Shown here: piece by piece, positions 1-8,028 of the stretch
Layout: every line of letters starts with the position of its first letter
How positions within the stretch are numbered: the stretch's first letter is position 1
DNA from: Mesorhizobium sp.
GTDB lineage: Bacteria > Pseudomonadota > Alphaproteobacteria > Rhizobiales > Rhizobiaceae
Length of the DNA: 64,000 nt
NCBI GenBank assembly: GCA_004020315.1
Contig: SAQG01000035.1
Span: 1-64,000 of the forward strand
Reading direction: 5' to 3'
Program-made: the position numbers and the translations under genes
The notes under the pieces: generated by a model
Seen by the model: only the letters and a program-made list of their open reading frames with translations
What the model was told of the DNA's origin: nothing
Databases searched by the model: none

Positions 1-42
1 TGCAGAAACTTCTTCAAGGCTGCCGGATATGAGGCCAATTAA
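1..42 (+). CDS. Possible 3' end of a transposase gene (partial)
   Basis: The first frame from base 1 reads CRNFFKAAGYEAN and then a TAA stop at 40-42, so a gene enters from the left. The ending resembles, from memory, the C-terminus of IS630-type transposases, but 13 residues are too few to be sure. If right, an IS element or its remnant borders the secretion locus. It could be any other short C-terminus. Confidence 0.35.
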   Translation, partial: CRNFFKAAGYEAN

Positions 43-82
43 TTGCGACACGCTTAAGCAACTGATTCAGAGCATTCTGCAG

Positions 83-100
83 CCAAGTGGAATCACTTGG
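83..100. repeat. Perfect 7-bp hairpin in gene-free DNA
   Basis: CCAAGTG, a GAAT loop, then CACTTGG form a perfect inverted repeat between the possible transposase tail and the DUF6931 gene. There is no T tract, so it is not a typical intrinsic terminator. It may belong to an interspersed palindrome or to an IS end. The rest of 43-189 shows nothing else recognisable. Confidence 0.5.
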
Positions 101-189
101 CGTCGCAGGAATGGGGCTAGATCAAACAGATAGAGTCGGATTGCTCAGTTCAATTTGAACGTATCCCGCTCGCGGATACGGGCTACGAT

Positions 190-768
190 CTAACTCGCAT
201 CCGCTGATTGGCGCAGCGCCTCGATCTCCGCCATCTGGATGCCCATTTCGACAAACGCGGAAAGCACTGAAAAGCGGTCCTCTAATGCAACACGTGCCAG
301 TCCGGCCAGAACCCCCGCACTTACCGCGTGGGCGGCAGGTAGTGGCAGCAAGGCCGTAACCGCTGACGCGTCCATAGCCGAACCATTGCCATGCCGTTTT
401 GCAGCCAAGGCAATCCAGGCGGCCGGCGTTGTTGGCGGCATTGCCGCAGCCTGGCTCACTTCGGCGCGATGGTAAGGACTGTCCGGTTCGCCGACCCAGT
501 TACGAACAACCGCGAGCAGTTCCTGATCCCTGCGGTCGAGAAGAATGGTCAGATGGCTTAGGCACTCATGCGCCCACCACACCGCAGCCCGCTCGGGAAG
601 CAGATAGGCACAGAACGTAATCGCCTCCTCCGGCACCCGCCCGGCAAGAAGCGCACGGCAAAATTCGATTGAAGGCTGTTCGGTCGGAAGTGCTACCATG
701 TCCCTGGCGACAGCGGGGCAGGCCATGAAAAGGTCCCGTGCGGTTTTGAATCGAAGCTCATTGGCCAT
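190..768 (-). CDS. DUF6931-type protein, T6SS-associated
   Basis: A 192-residue cytoplasmic-looking protein with no signal peptide or membrane segment. The N-terminal part (RFKTARDLF, then AITFCAYLLPERAAVWWAHECL around residues 48-69) matches my memory of the DUF6931 family, which is often found beside type VI secretion genes; its function is not known. The C-terminal half is alanine-rich with a helical hydrophobic stretch (around 125-170). It sits outside the two secretion operons, facing away from the OmpA gene. A role as a secretion accessory is inferred only from neighbourhood and family distribution. Confidence 0.6.
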   Translation of the reverse strand: MANELRFKTARDLFMACPAVARDMVALPTEQPSIEFCRALLAGRVPEEAITFCAYLLPERAAVWWAHECLSHLTILLDRRDQELLAVVRNWVGEPDSPYHRAEVSQAAAMPPTTPAAWIALAAKRHGNGSAMDASAVTALLPLPAAHAVSAGVLAGLARVALEDRFSVLSAFVEMGIQMAEIEALRQSADAS

Positions 769-959
769 CGCGCCACGCTTTCACTAGGAAACAATCGACA
801 CTGAAGCCCTCGACAGAGCGCGGGTCAAGCCTCAGTCATTGCAAGATGCAACTGCCTTCCAGTCGTCGTATGGTTGACGTTTATTCACAGACAATCGCTT
901 CCGTTTTTGGTATAATCTGCAGCCGCCGAAATCGGATGCTCAAGACAGGAGTAACCGCC

Positions 960-1490
960 ATGCAGTTGGGCAGTTTAGCCTTCGTGTTTACGGTCGCGCT
1001 TTTTTCGACCCACGCTTTTGCTGATCCGCTTCAGAAATCAGAAGACATCGTGAAGTTTTTTGACAGGGCGAGCGAGTTCGGCCCGACACGTGGAATTTGC
1101 GTCGGCACCGAAGAGGAGTGCAACAGCAAGAACAACGCAGCGCCGGCTGAAAAACCCAGCCTCGACATGCTGATCAATTTCGGCCTGGATTCTGCGGAAC
1201 TCGATGCGACTGCCCGCGCTGAACTGAACGAGTTCGCCAAGGCACTGAAGGACAGCCGACTGAGCGCTCTGAACTTCGTTGTGGAGGGTCACACCGATGC
1301 CAGCGGCTCGGCTGACTACAATGAGGGACTGTCGGAACGAAGAGCCAGATCGGTAACGACCTTCCTGACCTCTAACGGCATCGATCCTGCCCGCATCAAA
1401 GCGACAGGCTTGGGCGAAGCGAATCCGCGCAACCCCAACCCATTCGATCCGGTAAACCGCCGGGTGGAAATGCGGATAAGGACTGAGTAG
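960..1490 (+). CDS. OmpA-family periplasmic/outer-membrane protein
   Basis: A 176-residue protein. An upstream ATG at 846 is open, but the ATG at 960 follows an AGGAG box and begins a clear signal peptide (LAFVFTVALFSTHAFA, cleavage near residue 21). The C-terminal half is an OmpA peptidoglycan-binding domain: the strand LINFGLDSAEL, then VVEGHTDASGSADYN, the LSERRARSV helix and a final NRRVEMRI. Such proteins tether the outer membrane to peptidoglycan. It lies beside the T6SS locus, where OmpA-like domains are common, but it is transcribed away from it. Confidence 0.85.
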   Translation: MQLGSLAFVFTVALFSTHAFADPLQKSEDIVKFFDRASEFGPTRGICVGTEEECNSKNNAAPAEKPSLDMLINFGLDSAELDATARAELNEFAKALKDSRLSALNFVVEGHTDASGSADYNEGLSERRARSVTTFLTSNGIDPARIKATGLGEANPRNPNPFDPVNRRVEMRIRTE

Positions 1491-1497
1491 CTGGAGC

Positions 1498-1534
1498 GGG
1501 CGCGCTGGATTAGACCAGAACCGCGCGTCCTTTT
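1498..1534 (+). terminator. Probable intrinsic terminator of the OmpA gene
   Basis: Eight bases after the OmpA stop, GGGCGCGCTGG pairs imperfectly with CCAG..CCGCGCGTCC and is followed by TTTT. The inner CTGG/CCAG and outer GCGCG arms give an interrupted stem. The T tract is short, so strength is uncertain. Confidence 0.45.
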
Positions 1535-1605
1535 CGACGCACGAATCCGAAGTTAGCGCAGCAAAACCGAGTCCGATTTTTGGGCCATGTGCTGGCTCAA
1601 AGCGC
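1535..1605. repeat. Dispersed intergenic element, copy 1
   Basis: The stretch around 1556-1602 (CGCAGCAAAACCGAGTCCGA, then TTTTTGGGCCATG) is close to 13490-13536 (CGCAGCAAACCAATCCGATT, then TCCGGGGCATG). Both copies have the same orientation and lie at the 3' end of a leftward gene. This looks like one of the short interspersed repeats common in rhizobial intergenic DNA. Confidence 0.4.
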
Positions 1606-3957
1606 AGTCTGAACAGAGTTCAGCATAGCCGTGATCGCCTGCTTGTATTTTTCGAACTCGGGCGATGTCTGCCGGACTTGCGTCGTTGTCGTTGTCTGTT
1701 GGCTCACCTCAGTCGTCGGGCTCAGCTTCCGCCCCATTTTCCTTTCAGCCCAGCTCACGACATAGCTGGCGGATTTGCCGGTGAGAAACGGGTTGGCTTG
1801 AATGACGGCCGACCCGAGCACGGCGCTCAATTGCGCCGAACCCGGCGACGATAACACTTGATGGGCGCCTTCCATTCCCAGAAAATGGCAGAGATAAAGC
1901 CGGCCGGCTGTGATCTGGTGGCCGCGCGCCCGAAGATAGGCTTCGCCTTCGCGCGCCAGATTGCTGACCATCTCGCGCGAGATGGTGGCGTCATAGCGCA
2001 GAGCGAGCAGGTCGGCGGTTGATAGCGACCGCGCGAGTTCGGGGCGGTAGGTGTTCATCATCCTGATCCAGGTCTTCGTTATGAACTGACCGGCGCCGGT
2101 CGCCGAAGAAAGTGGGTTCTTGGCGCGGGCCTTGCCGCCACTTTCGACTTGAACGATACGGTCGGTCAGCGTTTCGACAGCGGAAGCGTCCGTTGCGATT
2201 GCCGTGACCGTACCCAGGGGATCGACCGCCTCGCCATTGCGATAGAGTTCGAAATGCAGGTGCGGACCGGTCGAGAGGCCGGTGGTGCCGATATAACCAA
2301 TGATATCGCCTGCCTTCACCTTCGCGCCGACACCGCCCTCGACCGCGAATTTCTGCATATGCGCATAGCGCGTCTCACGCCCGTTTCCGTGCGAAATCTT
2401 CACCAGATTGCCGTAACCCCCTCCATCGCCCTGAAAGACGATTTCGCCGTCGAAGGCGGCGGCTATCGGCGTGCCCAGAGGCGCCGCCCAATCCACACCC
2501 TTGTGGATGCGGACAGTCCCCAGGATTGGGTGCTTGCGTGGCCCGAAGGTGGACGTCATGACCCCATTGACCGGGGTAACCATGCCGTTGGTGACTGTCA
2601 GCGAGCGAACCTGGTCGTCGCCGCTAACGCATGCAAACTGGCCGTCGGCCTGCTGGAACACGAAGCAGTCGAGGTTTTTTTCCGTACCCTGGACGCCAAC
2701 ATACAGCACCCGTCCGGCCATCTCTTCCTTGCTGCGCGGCCTTTGCGAATAGATCAGGACCAGACGCTGGTCTTCACTGGCGAAGGCATCCAGATCCTGT
2801 CCTCTCGAAAGATACATGATCGCTTCTCCGATCACTCCGGTAGGGACTTTGTTGCGTGCTGCTGTCGAGTAGATTGCGTCGAGCAGCCGGTATTGCCTTT
2901 TGTGCGTGCCTTGCGCCTGTGCACCCGAGTAGTTGAACAGATCTTCGCGGACCCAGGGGTCCACACCAGACACAAACACACCAGCGGCATTGCGCGTCAG
3001 CGTGCCGACGAATACGTTCTTGGCGTAGATCGAAACCTGCATGAGGGACATGGTTGTCGTCTCGCGCGTCGGCCTGAAACCGCGCATGGCGACGACATAA
3101 CCTGGCTCAAGGCTTTCCCGATTGAAAAGCGCCTTCAGGGCTTCGACTGCCAGCTTGGCATCCTCGGCGGAGAAATGCGCATCCAGGGCAACGCTGTCCA
3201 AGCTGCGGTCGTTGAGAATCTTTACGAACGTGTCCTCGGTAGCCTCGTATCGTTGATGTTCGCTGATGACATGTGCGACGCTTGTGTTGTTTTCGATCTG
3301 GGTTTTCTGGAACGCGGGAAGGGCTGCCTCGCCTGAATCGATTGTTTCGCCCCAACCTGCTTCGGCATCATCGGCGTCCACCTGCGGGTCCGAAGCAACC
3401 GGAGCCTCGTTTAGAACGGGCGGTGGCTGAACATCGTTTTGCAGATCGTTGGATGGCGCCGGCGCGGTCTGTCGCTGTGCCTGGAAGAATGCGAAATCTT
3501 CCTGCGTGGACGGTATCGTTGTCATGAACTTTTCGCTGGCGCTAAGCATCACGTCAGACAGAATTTCGATCTGGGGAGAAACTCCAGCCTGATCGAGTTC
3601 TGCCGGGCGCGGGATCACTTGGCTTTTTGTCGCGGCCCCGGTGTCGGGCGCAAGGGTGATCCACATCGGGTCCCCTGCGAGATCGATGATGGCAGGCACA
3701 TAGACCGATGCATCGGCTGGCACATCGTCGGTTCCCTCGACGGCGTGCAACTCCTCATCTTCGTCGCCAAACGACCAGTAGTCCGCGGTGAGATAGAAAC
3801 CGGCAGCGATTGACAACAGGACAACCACAGCAAAACCGGCAAGGAGTCTGCGCCAGAACCTGCGTCTGCGCAGGGCGGCGCGCGCCTCCTTTTTCAACCT
3901 GAAGCTTGTGTCGATACTGTGCGTCACGGATTGCTTCCGGTCAGAAAGAAGGTCCAC
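1597..3957 (-). CDS. Membrane-anchored M23 endopeptidase fused to a lytic-transglycosylase-like domain
   Basis: A 786-residue cell-wall enzyme. A basic cytoplasmic N-terminus is followed by one membrane segment (about 38-56), a low-complexity linker (about 65-230) and a mixed region to about 460. An M23/LytM peptidase domain follows with its metal ligands visible: H485 and D489 in HKGVD, and H566/H568 in HLHFE. After this comes a lysozyme/transglycosylase-like domain starting near 600, with E605 in VESGG as the likely acid and the typical NPLSSATGAGQFITKTW after it. The domains should lie in the periplasm and cut both peptide and glycan bonds. It is the last gene of the left operon, overlapping the DUF1036 gene by 34 bases. 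A role in opening peptidoglycan for a T6SS machine is inferred. Confidence 0.8.
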   Translation of the reverse strand: MDLLSDRKQSVTHSIDTSFRLKKEARAALRRRRFWRRLLAGFAVVVLLSIAAGFYLTADYWSFGDEDEELHAVEGTDDVPADASVYVPAIIDLAGDPMWITLAPDTGAATKSQVIPRPAELDQAGVSPQIEILSDVMLSASEKFMTTIPSTQEDFAFFQAQRQTAPAPSNDLQNDVQPPPVLNEAPVASDPQVDADDAEAGWGETIDSGEAALPAFQKTQIENNTSVAHVISEHQRYEATEDTFVKILNDRSLDSVALDAHFSAEDAKLAVEALKALFNRESLEPGYVVAMRGFRPTRETTTMSLMQVSIYAKNVFVGTLTRNAAGVFVSGVDPWVREDLFNYSGAQAQGTHKRQYRLLDAIYSTAARNKVPTGVIGEAIMYLSRGQDLDAFASEDQRLVLIYSQRPRSKEEMAGRVLYVGVQGTEKNLDCFVFQQADGQFACVSGDDQVRSLTVTNGMVTPVNGVMTSTFGPRKHPILGTVRIHKGVDWAAPLGTPIAAAFDGEIVFQGDGGGYGNLVKISHGNGRETRYAHMQKFAVEGGVGAKVKAGDIIGYIGTTGLSTGPHLHFELYRNGEAVDPLGTVTAIATDASAVETLTDRIVQVESGGKARAKNPLSSATGAGQFITKTWIRMMNTYRPELARSLSTADLLALRYDATISREMVSNLAREGEAYLRARGHQITAGRLYLCHFLGMEGAHQVLSSPGSAQLSAVLGSAVIQANPFLTGKSASYVVSWAERKMGRKLSPTTEVSQQTTTTTQVRQTSPEFEKYKQAITAMLNSVQTAL

Positions 3958-4430
3958 CGCACCTGTTCAAGCGTATCGACTTCGAGAAATCGTGCGGCGA
4001 TATGGCCGCGCTGCCAGCATTCATCGATGCCGCGTATCGAGAAGCGCCGCCGGTCGATGCACATTTCGGTCGACCCGGTCAGGGTCGCATGGCCAAAAAC
4101 GTCCGTCGCATAGATGTAAATGTAACGGTTCGTAAGTTCCTCGCGGATGACGTTCACGCACTGATTTGCGCCGATGGTCCACCAGCCATCGGTCTGGTCC
4201 GCATTGTCGACCTTTTGGCCGACAGCGAGATTGACGACGTCGAGCGTCTGATTGCAGACGGTGAATTCGGCGCGCGCTTCGTGGGACGACAGGAGAGCCA
4301 GCAATGTCGCGCCCAATATGACCGTAAGTCTGATACGGCCTCTCAGGGCAAGCAGGCTGCGAAGCCAGTCACGCTGATTCTTGGGCGGGACAGCGGTCGG
4401 CAAGGAAAAACGCGAGCGGCGGAGGTCCAT
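3924..4430 (-). CDS. DUF1036 periplasmic protein
   Basis: A 168-residue protein with a long basic N-terminus and a hydrophobic signal-like segment (TVILGATLLALL, about 36-47) ending at EARA near residue 54. The mature part carries the DUF1036 pattern: VCNQT, VNLAVGQ, GWWTIGANQCVNV and a Cys-containing second half (TEMCIDRRRF, DECWQRG). The function of this family is unknown to me; members are usually small secreted proteins. It sits 11 bases downstream of the kinase gene and overlaps the hydrolase gene, so all three are probably cotranslated. The real start may be downstream of the listed ATG, because the n-region is unusually long. Confidence 0.75.
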   Translation of the reverse strand: MDLRRSRFSLPTAVPPKNQRDWLRSLLALRGRIRLTVILGATLLALLSSHEARAEFTVCNQTLDVVNLAVGQKVDNADQTDGWWTIGANQCVNVIREELTNRYIYIYATDVFGHATLTGSTEMCIDRRRFSIRGIDECWQRGHIAARFLEVDTLEQVRWTFFLTGSNP

Positions 4431-4441
4431 CGGCGTCCATG

Positions 4442-7096
4442 CTACCCGCCGAGCCGGAAGTACTTTGCCGTGGCGGAGAACTCGGATCGGTTGATGTCGA
4501 TCTCTTCGAGAATCTTGGGCAACAGCAGCGCGGCTGGTGTCGGCGCGGAGAACGCCGCAGCCTGAATATCCTGTGGACCCGTGATGACCATTATGATCTG
4601 CGGCACGACCTTACCGGCCGCCTTGTCGGCTGCGCCGAGATCGATCGGAATGTTGAAGGTGGCCTTGTCCGCTTGAGCCAAGATACGATTGTCGAGGCTG
4701 AATGCGATGCCCCTGTGGTCGATCAGCAGCACGCTGGAAATGAGGCCGCCACGCGTCACCAGCGTGCCGCCGATGGGCGAACCGCTCGGCACCGTCGTTC
4801 GATCGAGAATAAGCTGCGGTTTGTCAGCCGGCATCTGGTCCAGAAAGCGCAGAAAATTGGTGACTTCGCATTGAGCCGGTTCAATGAGGCGGACACTGAT
4901 GTCCGGTTCGACATGGAACCTTGCCTGGAAATCGGACAACATTCGTTCGAATGGCTGGACCTCTGTGCCCAATCCTTCGATCGCGACGGCGGTCTCGGTT
5001 GCCGATGTCAACGTCGCATAGAAACAGTCGCCGCCGTTGAAATCGCGGACCCAGGAGACCCGTTGTGCAGCCTTGTCGAGGCTAATTTCCGGCGCTAGCT
5101 CTAGTTCCGGTTTCGGCACGTTCAAGGCAACAGTGGCTTCGCCCGGCTGTTTGCCTGCCGCCGGTTCGTCCTGCTGCCCTTCTGCGTTGGTGTCCTCCGT
5201 CTGGCTTGCAGCTGGTTCGGGCACCTGCGTGGCCGCCTTGGACTCTGCTGGCTGGCTGGCCGGCTGCTCGGGCTTCCGGCTCTCCATCACGTCGGGCTGG
5301 ACCGCTGGCGGCGGTGAGGCTTTCTTGGCCGGCGGCACTGGCGCAACCTGGACACGCGGCGGAAACGCTTGCTGGCTGTCGCTGGTCACGCCATCCGGCT
5401 GATTTGCTGGCAAGGGTTTTTTAGCTGGCGGCTGCGTCTCGGCTGCCAACGGCTCCGGGGGGTCCTCGGTTGGCGAGACGACCTCGGCGGGCCGGGTCGG
5501 CTCCAGCCTTTGATCGGCCGCGGCATCTGCCCGATTTTCAGCTGGCGGCTGCGTCTCGGCTGTCAACGGCACCGGGACTTCCTCGATTGGCGAGACCACT
5601 TCGGCGGGCCGTGTCGGCTCCAACTCTTGATCCGCCGCGGGATCTGCCCGATTTTCAGCTTGCGACCGCGCCTCGGCTGCCGACGGCTCCGGAGTTTCCT
5701 CGGTCGGTGAGAGGACTTCGGCGGGCAGTGTCGGCTCCAGTTTTTGATCCGCTGCGGCACCTGCCTGATTTTCAGCTGACGGCGCAGTGGCCTCTGTTTG
5801 TGACTGCTCAGGTGGAACTGCCTTTGCCGGCTCATCGCGCGGCGAATTTGCAGCACTGTTCGTTGGGGCCGGCTTTGGTGCTTTTGGCGACAAAAGCGAT
5901 GTATCGCTGGCGGTCGGCGTGGAAGACATCATCAAGCCGCCCAGATAAACGCCTGCACCCGAGGCGACAGCTAATATCGCCACGGCAGCGATCGCGATGG
6001 ATCGGGTCTTGGCGGGCTTTGCAGGGACCTTTGGCAAAACCGCCCGAGGACCGGCAACTGGCGAAGACCTTGGTTCGGACAGAAGCGCCGGCCGGACATG
6101 CGGAACGAAGCGCTGTTCACGGGGGGCCACCGGAGGCTGGATTGGGAGCTTGGGGCCAGGCGCGAGGGTTCCCCCCGCTCGCGGCAAACCCGTCCGGTCG
6201 CGCGGTGTGATCGACGTGGGCGGCGTTGTCTCCACATCCGTGTCGTCACGTGTCGCCCTGGCGATATCCGCCATGCTGATCGGCCGGTCCTGTGGATCCG
6301 GCTGCAGCATGGCTTCAACAATTCCACGAAAATCGGCATCGATGTCGGACAGGTCCGGAACGGTTCGGCGTTTTTCCACGATCTCGAACTGGGAGCCGCC
6401 CATGTCGATCGGTTTCCCGCGCAGAGCAGCGGCCAGCACCAGTCCCAGGCTGTAGATGTCGGATTGCTCGCTGACGTCGCCGCTGTACAGCCCGAGCTGT
6501 TCGGGAGAAACGTAGTTGTACTTTCCCGCGAACTTTCCGCCGATCAGCGTCTCTCCGCCGACGGTCGCCGACCGCGCGATACCAAAATCGATAATCTTTG
6601 CGCGTTCGACCCGGCCTCCTGGCAGGATGATGTTATCCGGGGAGAGGTCGCGGTGTATTGCTCCCGCCTGGTGCACGGCGCTCAAGCCGGAAGCCAGGCG
6701 ATGGCAGAGCTTGCGCACATCTTCCGTCGGCATTGGGCCACGTCGCATGATATCGAACAGCGACTGGCCGTCGACGAATTCCATGGCAAGGTAGGGTCGA
6801 CCGATACCGGGGTCGATCGTGAAGACGTGATATCGCACGACCGCGTCGTGCGACAGGTGATTGAGGATCGACGCTTCCTTGCGGAACAGCGACAGGATCG
6901 TCTGATCACGGGCGAACTCAGGTAAGACGATCTTGATCGCGACGTGGTCGCCGGTCTGTATGTTGTGGCCACGATAGACTTCGCCCATGCCACCGAATGC
7001 GATCCGCTCGTCCAGTTCATAGATGCCGCTGAGCTGCGTGCCCACGGCTGTGGTGGCGACGTTAGGCGAAATCCGCGTCTTGTCGTCGGCGCTCAT
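4442..7096 (-). CDS. ppkA: Membrane Ser/Thr protein kinase (PpkA-like)
   Basis: An 884-residue Hanks-type kinase. The ATG at 7096 is preferred over a TTG three codons upstream because it follows GAGG and starts 5 bases after the phosphatase stop. The kinase domain (about 25-290) is complete: glycine loop FGGMGEVY, lysine in VAIK (K55), HRDLSPDN (148-155) and DFG (170-172). A membrane segment (about 366-388) is followed by a Pro/Glu/Ala-rich periplasmic stalk with three 39-residue repeats (about 450-566) and a globular C-terminus. In T6SS loci such kinases phosphorylate FHA proteins to switch on assembly, opposed by a PP2C enzyme, here the gene immediately upstream. The partner is probably FHA1 or FHA2 (inference). 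Confidence 0.9.
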   Translation of the reverse strand: MSADDKTRISPNVATTAVGTQLSGIYELDERIAFGGMGEVYRGHNIQTGDHVAIKIVLPEFARDQTILSLFRKEASILNHLSHDAVVRYHVFTIDPGIGRPYLAMEFVDGQSLFDIMRRGPMPTEDVRKLCHRLASGLSAVHQAGAIHRDLSPDNIILPGGRVERAKIIDFGIARSATVGGETLIGGKFAGKYNYVSPEQLGLYSGDVSEQSDIYSLGLVLAAALRGKPIDMGGSQFEIVEKRRTVPDLSDIDADFRGIVEAMLQPDPQDRPISMADIARATRDDTDVETTPPTSITPRDRTGLPRAGGTLAPGPKLPIQPPVAPREQRFVPHVRPALLSEPRSSPVAGPRAVLPKVPAKPAKTRSIAIAAVAILAVASGAGVYLGGLMMSSTPTASDTSLLSPKAPKPAPTNSAANSPRDEPAKAVPPEQSQTEATAPSAENQAGAAADQKLEPTLPAEVLSPTEETPEPSAAEARSQAENRADPAADQELEPTRPAEVVSPIEEVPVPLTAETQPPAENRADAAADQRLEPTRPAEVVSPTEDPPEPLAAETQPPAKKPLPANQPDGVTSDSQQAFPPRVQVAPVPPAKKASPPPAVQPDVMESRKPEQPASQPAESKAATQVPEPAASQTEDTNAEGQQDEPAAGKQPGEATVALNVPKPELELAPEISLDKAAQRVSWVRDFNGGDCFYATLTSATETAVAIEGLGTEVQPFERMLSDFQARFHVEPDISVRLIEPAQCEVTNFLRFLDQMPADKPQLILDRTTVPSGSPIGGTLVTRGGLISSVLLIDHRGIAFSLDNRILAQADKATFNIPIDLGAADKAAGKVVPQIIMVITGPQDIQAAAFSAPTPAALLLPKILEEIDINRSEFSATAKYFRLGG
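5399..5749 (-). repeat. Three 117-bp tandem repeats inside the kinase gene
   Basis: Units begin at 5749, 5632 and 5515 (minus strand) and each encodes 39 residues starting DQxLEPTxPAEVxSP and ending in a PAENRAD-type motif. The third is diverged at its end, and a partial unit (PSAENQAG) precedes the first. They form the stalk between membrane and C-terminal domain. Copy number may vary between strains. Confidence 0.85.
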
Positions 7097-7101
7097 CAGC
7101 C

Positions 7102-7869
7102 TCAACCTTCCGCTCTGGAAGGATCAGGATGGGCCCCACTGCGCCCGTCTCCGATCTTCACGAGCACGATCGTGACATTGTCTGTCCCCCCGCGCGCCAG
7201 CACCGTTTGCAGCAGGTTTTCGCATGCCGCCTGAGGCGTCGCCGACACCGCCGCCGCCTCGATCTCGGCGTCTGTGACATGCGCTGTCAGCCCGTCGGTG
7301 CTCAACACAAATATGTCGCCCGGCATGATTTCGCCTTGCTGGAAGTCAATGACGATCTCGTCGCTGACACCGACCGCATGCGTGATGACGTTGCGGCGCG
7401 GCCAGGTGAGCGCTTCGGCTGCGCTGATCATGCCCTTGTCGAGAAGTTCCTGAACTTCGGTATGGTCCTTCGAAATCTGGGAGATCGAGGCGTTGCGGAT
7501 CAGATAGACGCGGCTGTCACCTGCCCACAGGCACGCAAACCGCCCCTCCATCGCCAGCAGGGCGGCGACGGTGGAGCCAATGGTTACTCCGCGGGATTCC
7601 GATATCCTGCGGATTTCGGCGTTAGCCCGGCTCAGCCGGTCCTCGAAGCGGGCACGAAGATCCGGTGCAGAGCTTGCAATGCCGATCGTTGCCAGATGAT
7701 CGACGATACTGGCCGAAGCGACTTCCCCGGCATCATGCCCACCCATTCCGTCGGCCACCACCCACAGGCCAGTTTCCGGTTCGACCAGATAGCTGTCTTC
7801 ATTGAGCTCACGGACACAGCCTCTGTGGCTAACGCCGAAGCTTTCAAAGGGAAGGGCGACATTGTTCAC
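7102..7869 (-). CDS. pppA: PP2C-family Ser/Thr phosphatase (PppA-like)
   Basis: A 255-residue soluble phosphatase. PP2C metal-binding motifs are visible: NED near residue 23-25, ADGMGGHDAG at 39-47, STDGLT in the second half and GGTDNVTIVLV near the C-terminus. In T6SS loci this enzyme removes phosphates placed on FHA proteins by the PpkA kinase and so shuts secretion down. It lies directly upstream of the kinase gene (5-base gap) and 159 bases downstream of TssM1, as expected for a threonine-phosphorylation pathway. Confidence 0.9.
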   Translation of the reverse strand: MNNVALPFESFGVSHRGCVRELNEDSYLVEPETGLWVVADGMGGHDAGEVASASIVDHLATIGIASSAPDLRARFEDRLSRANAEIRRISESRGVTIGSTVAALLAMEGRFACLWAGDSRVYLIRNASISQISKDHTEVQELLDKGMISAAEALTWPRRNVITHAVGVSDEIVIDFQQGEIMPGDIFVLSTDGLTAHVTDAEIEAAAVSATPQAACENLLQTVLARGGTDNVTIVLVKIGDGRSGAHPDPSRAEG

Positions 7870-8028
7870 TTTGCCACCAAGCGCTTCTCAAGCGTCCTCT
7901 GCGGCGCACCGTCAGGCGCTCGCTCACGCCAGTTTGCCACAGGCTCGAATATTAAAGTATCGAAATCAACGCCGGTGCATCTGTTGCCGACGGACGGCCG
8001 CGCCGTATTGGCAAGCTCAAAGGTCATC

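Noticed and set aside
2149..3336. 395-residue frame opposite the M23/transglycosylase gene
   Set aside because: Shadow frame in high-GC DNA; the minus-strand protein has clear domains and this has none.
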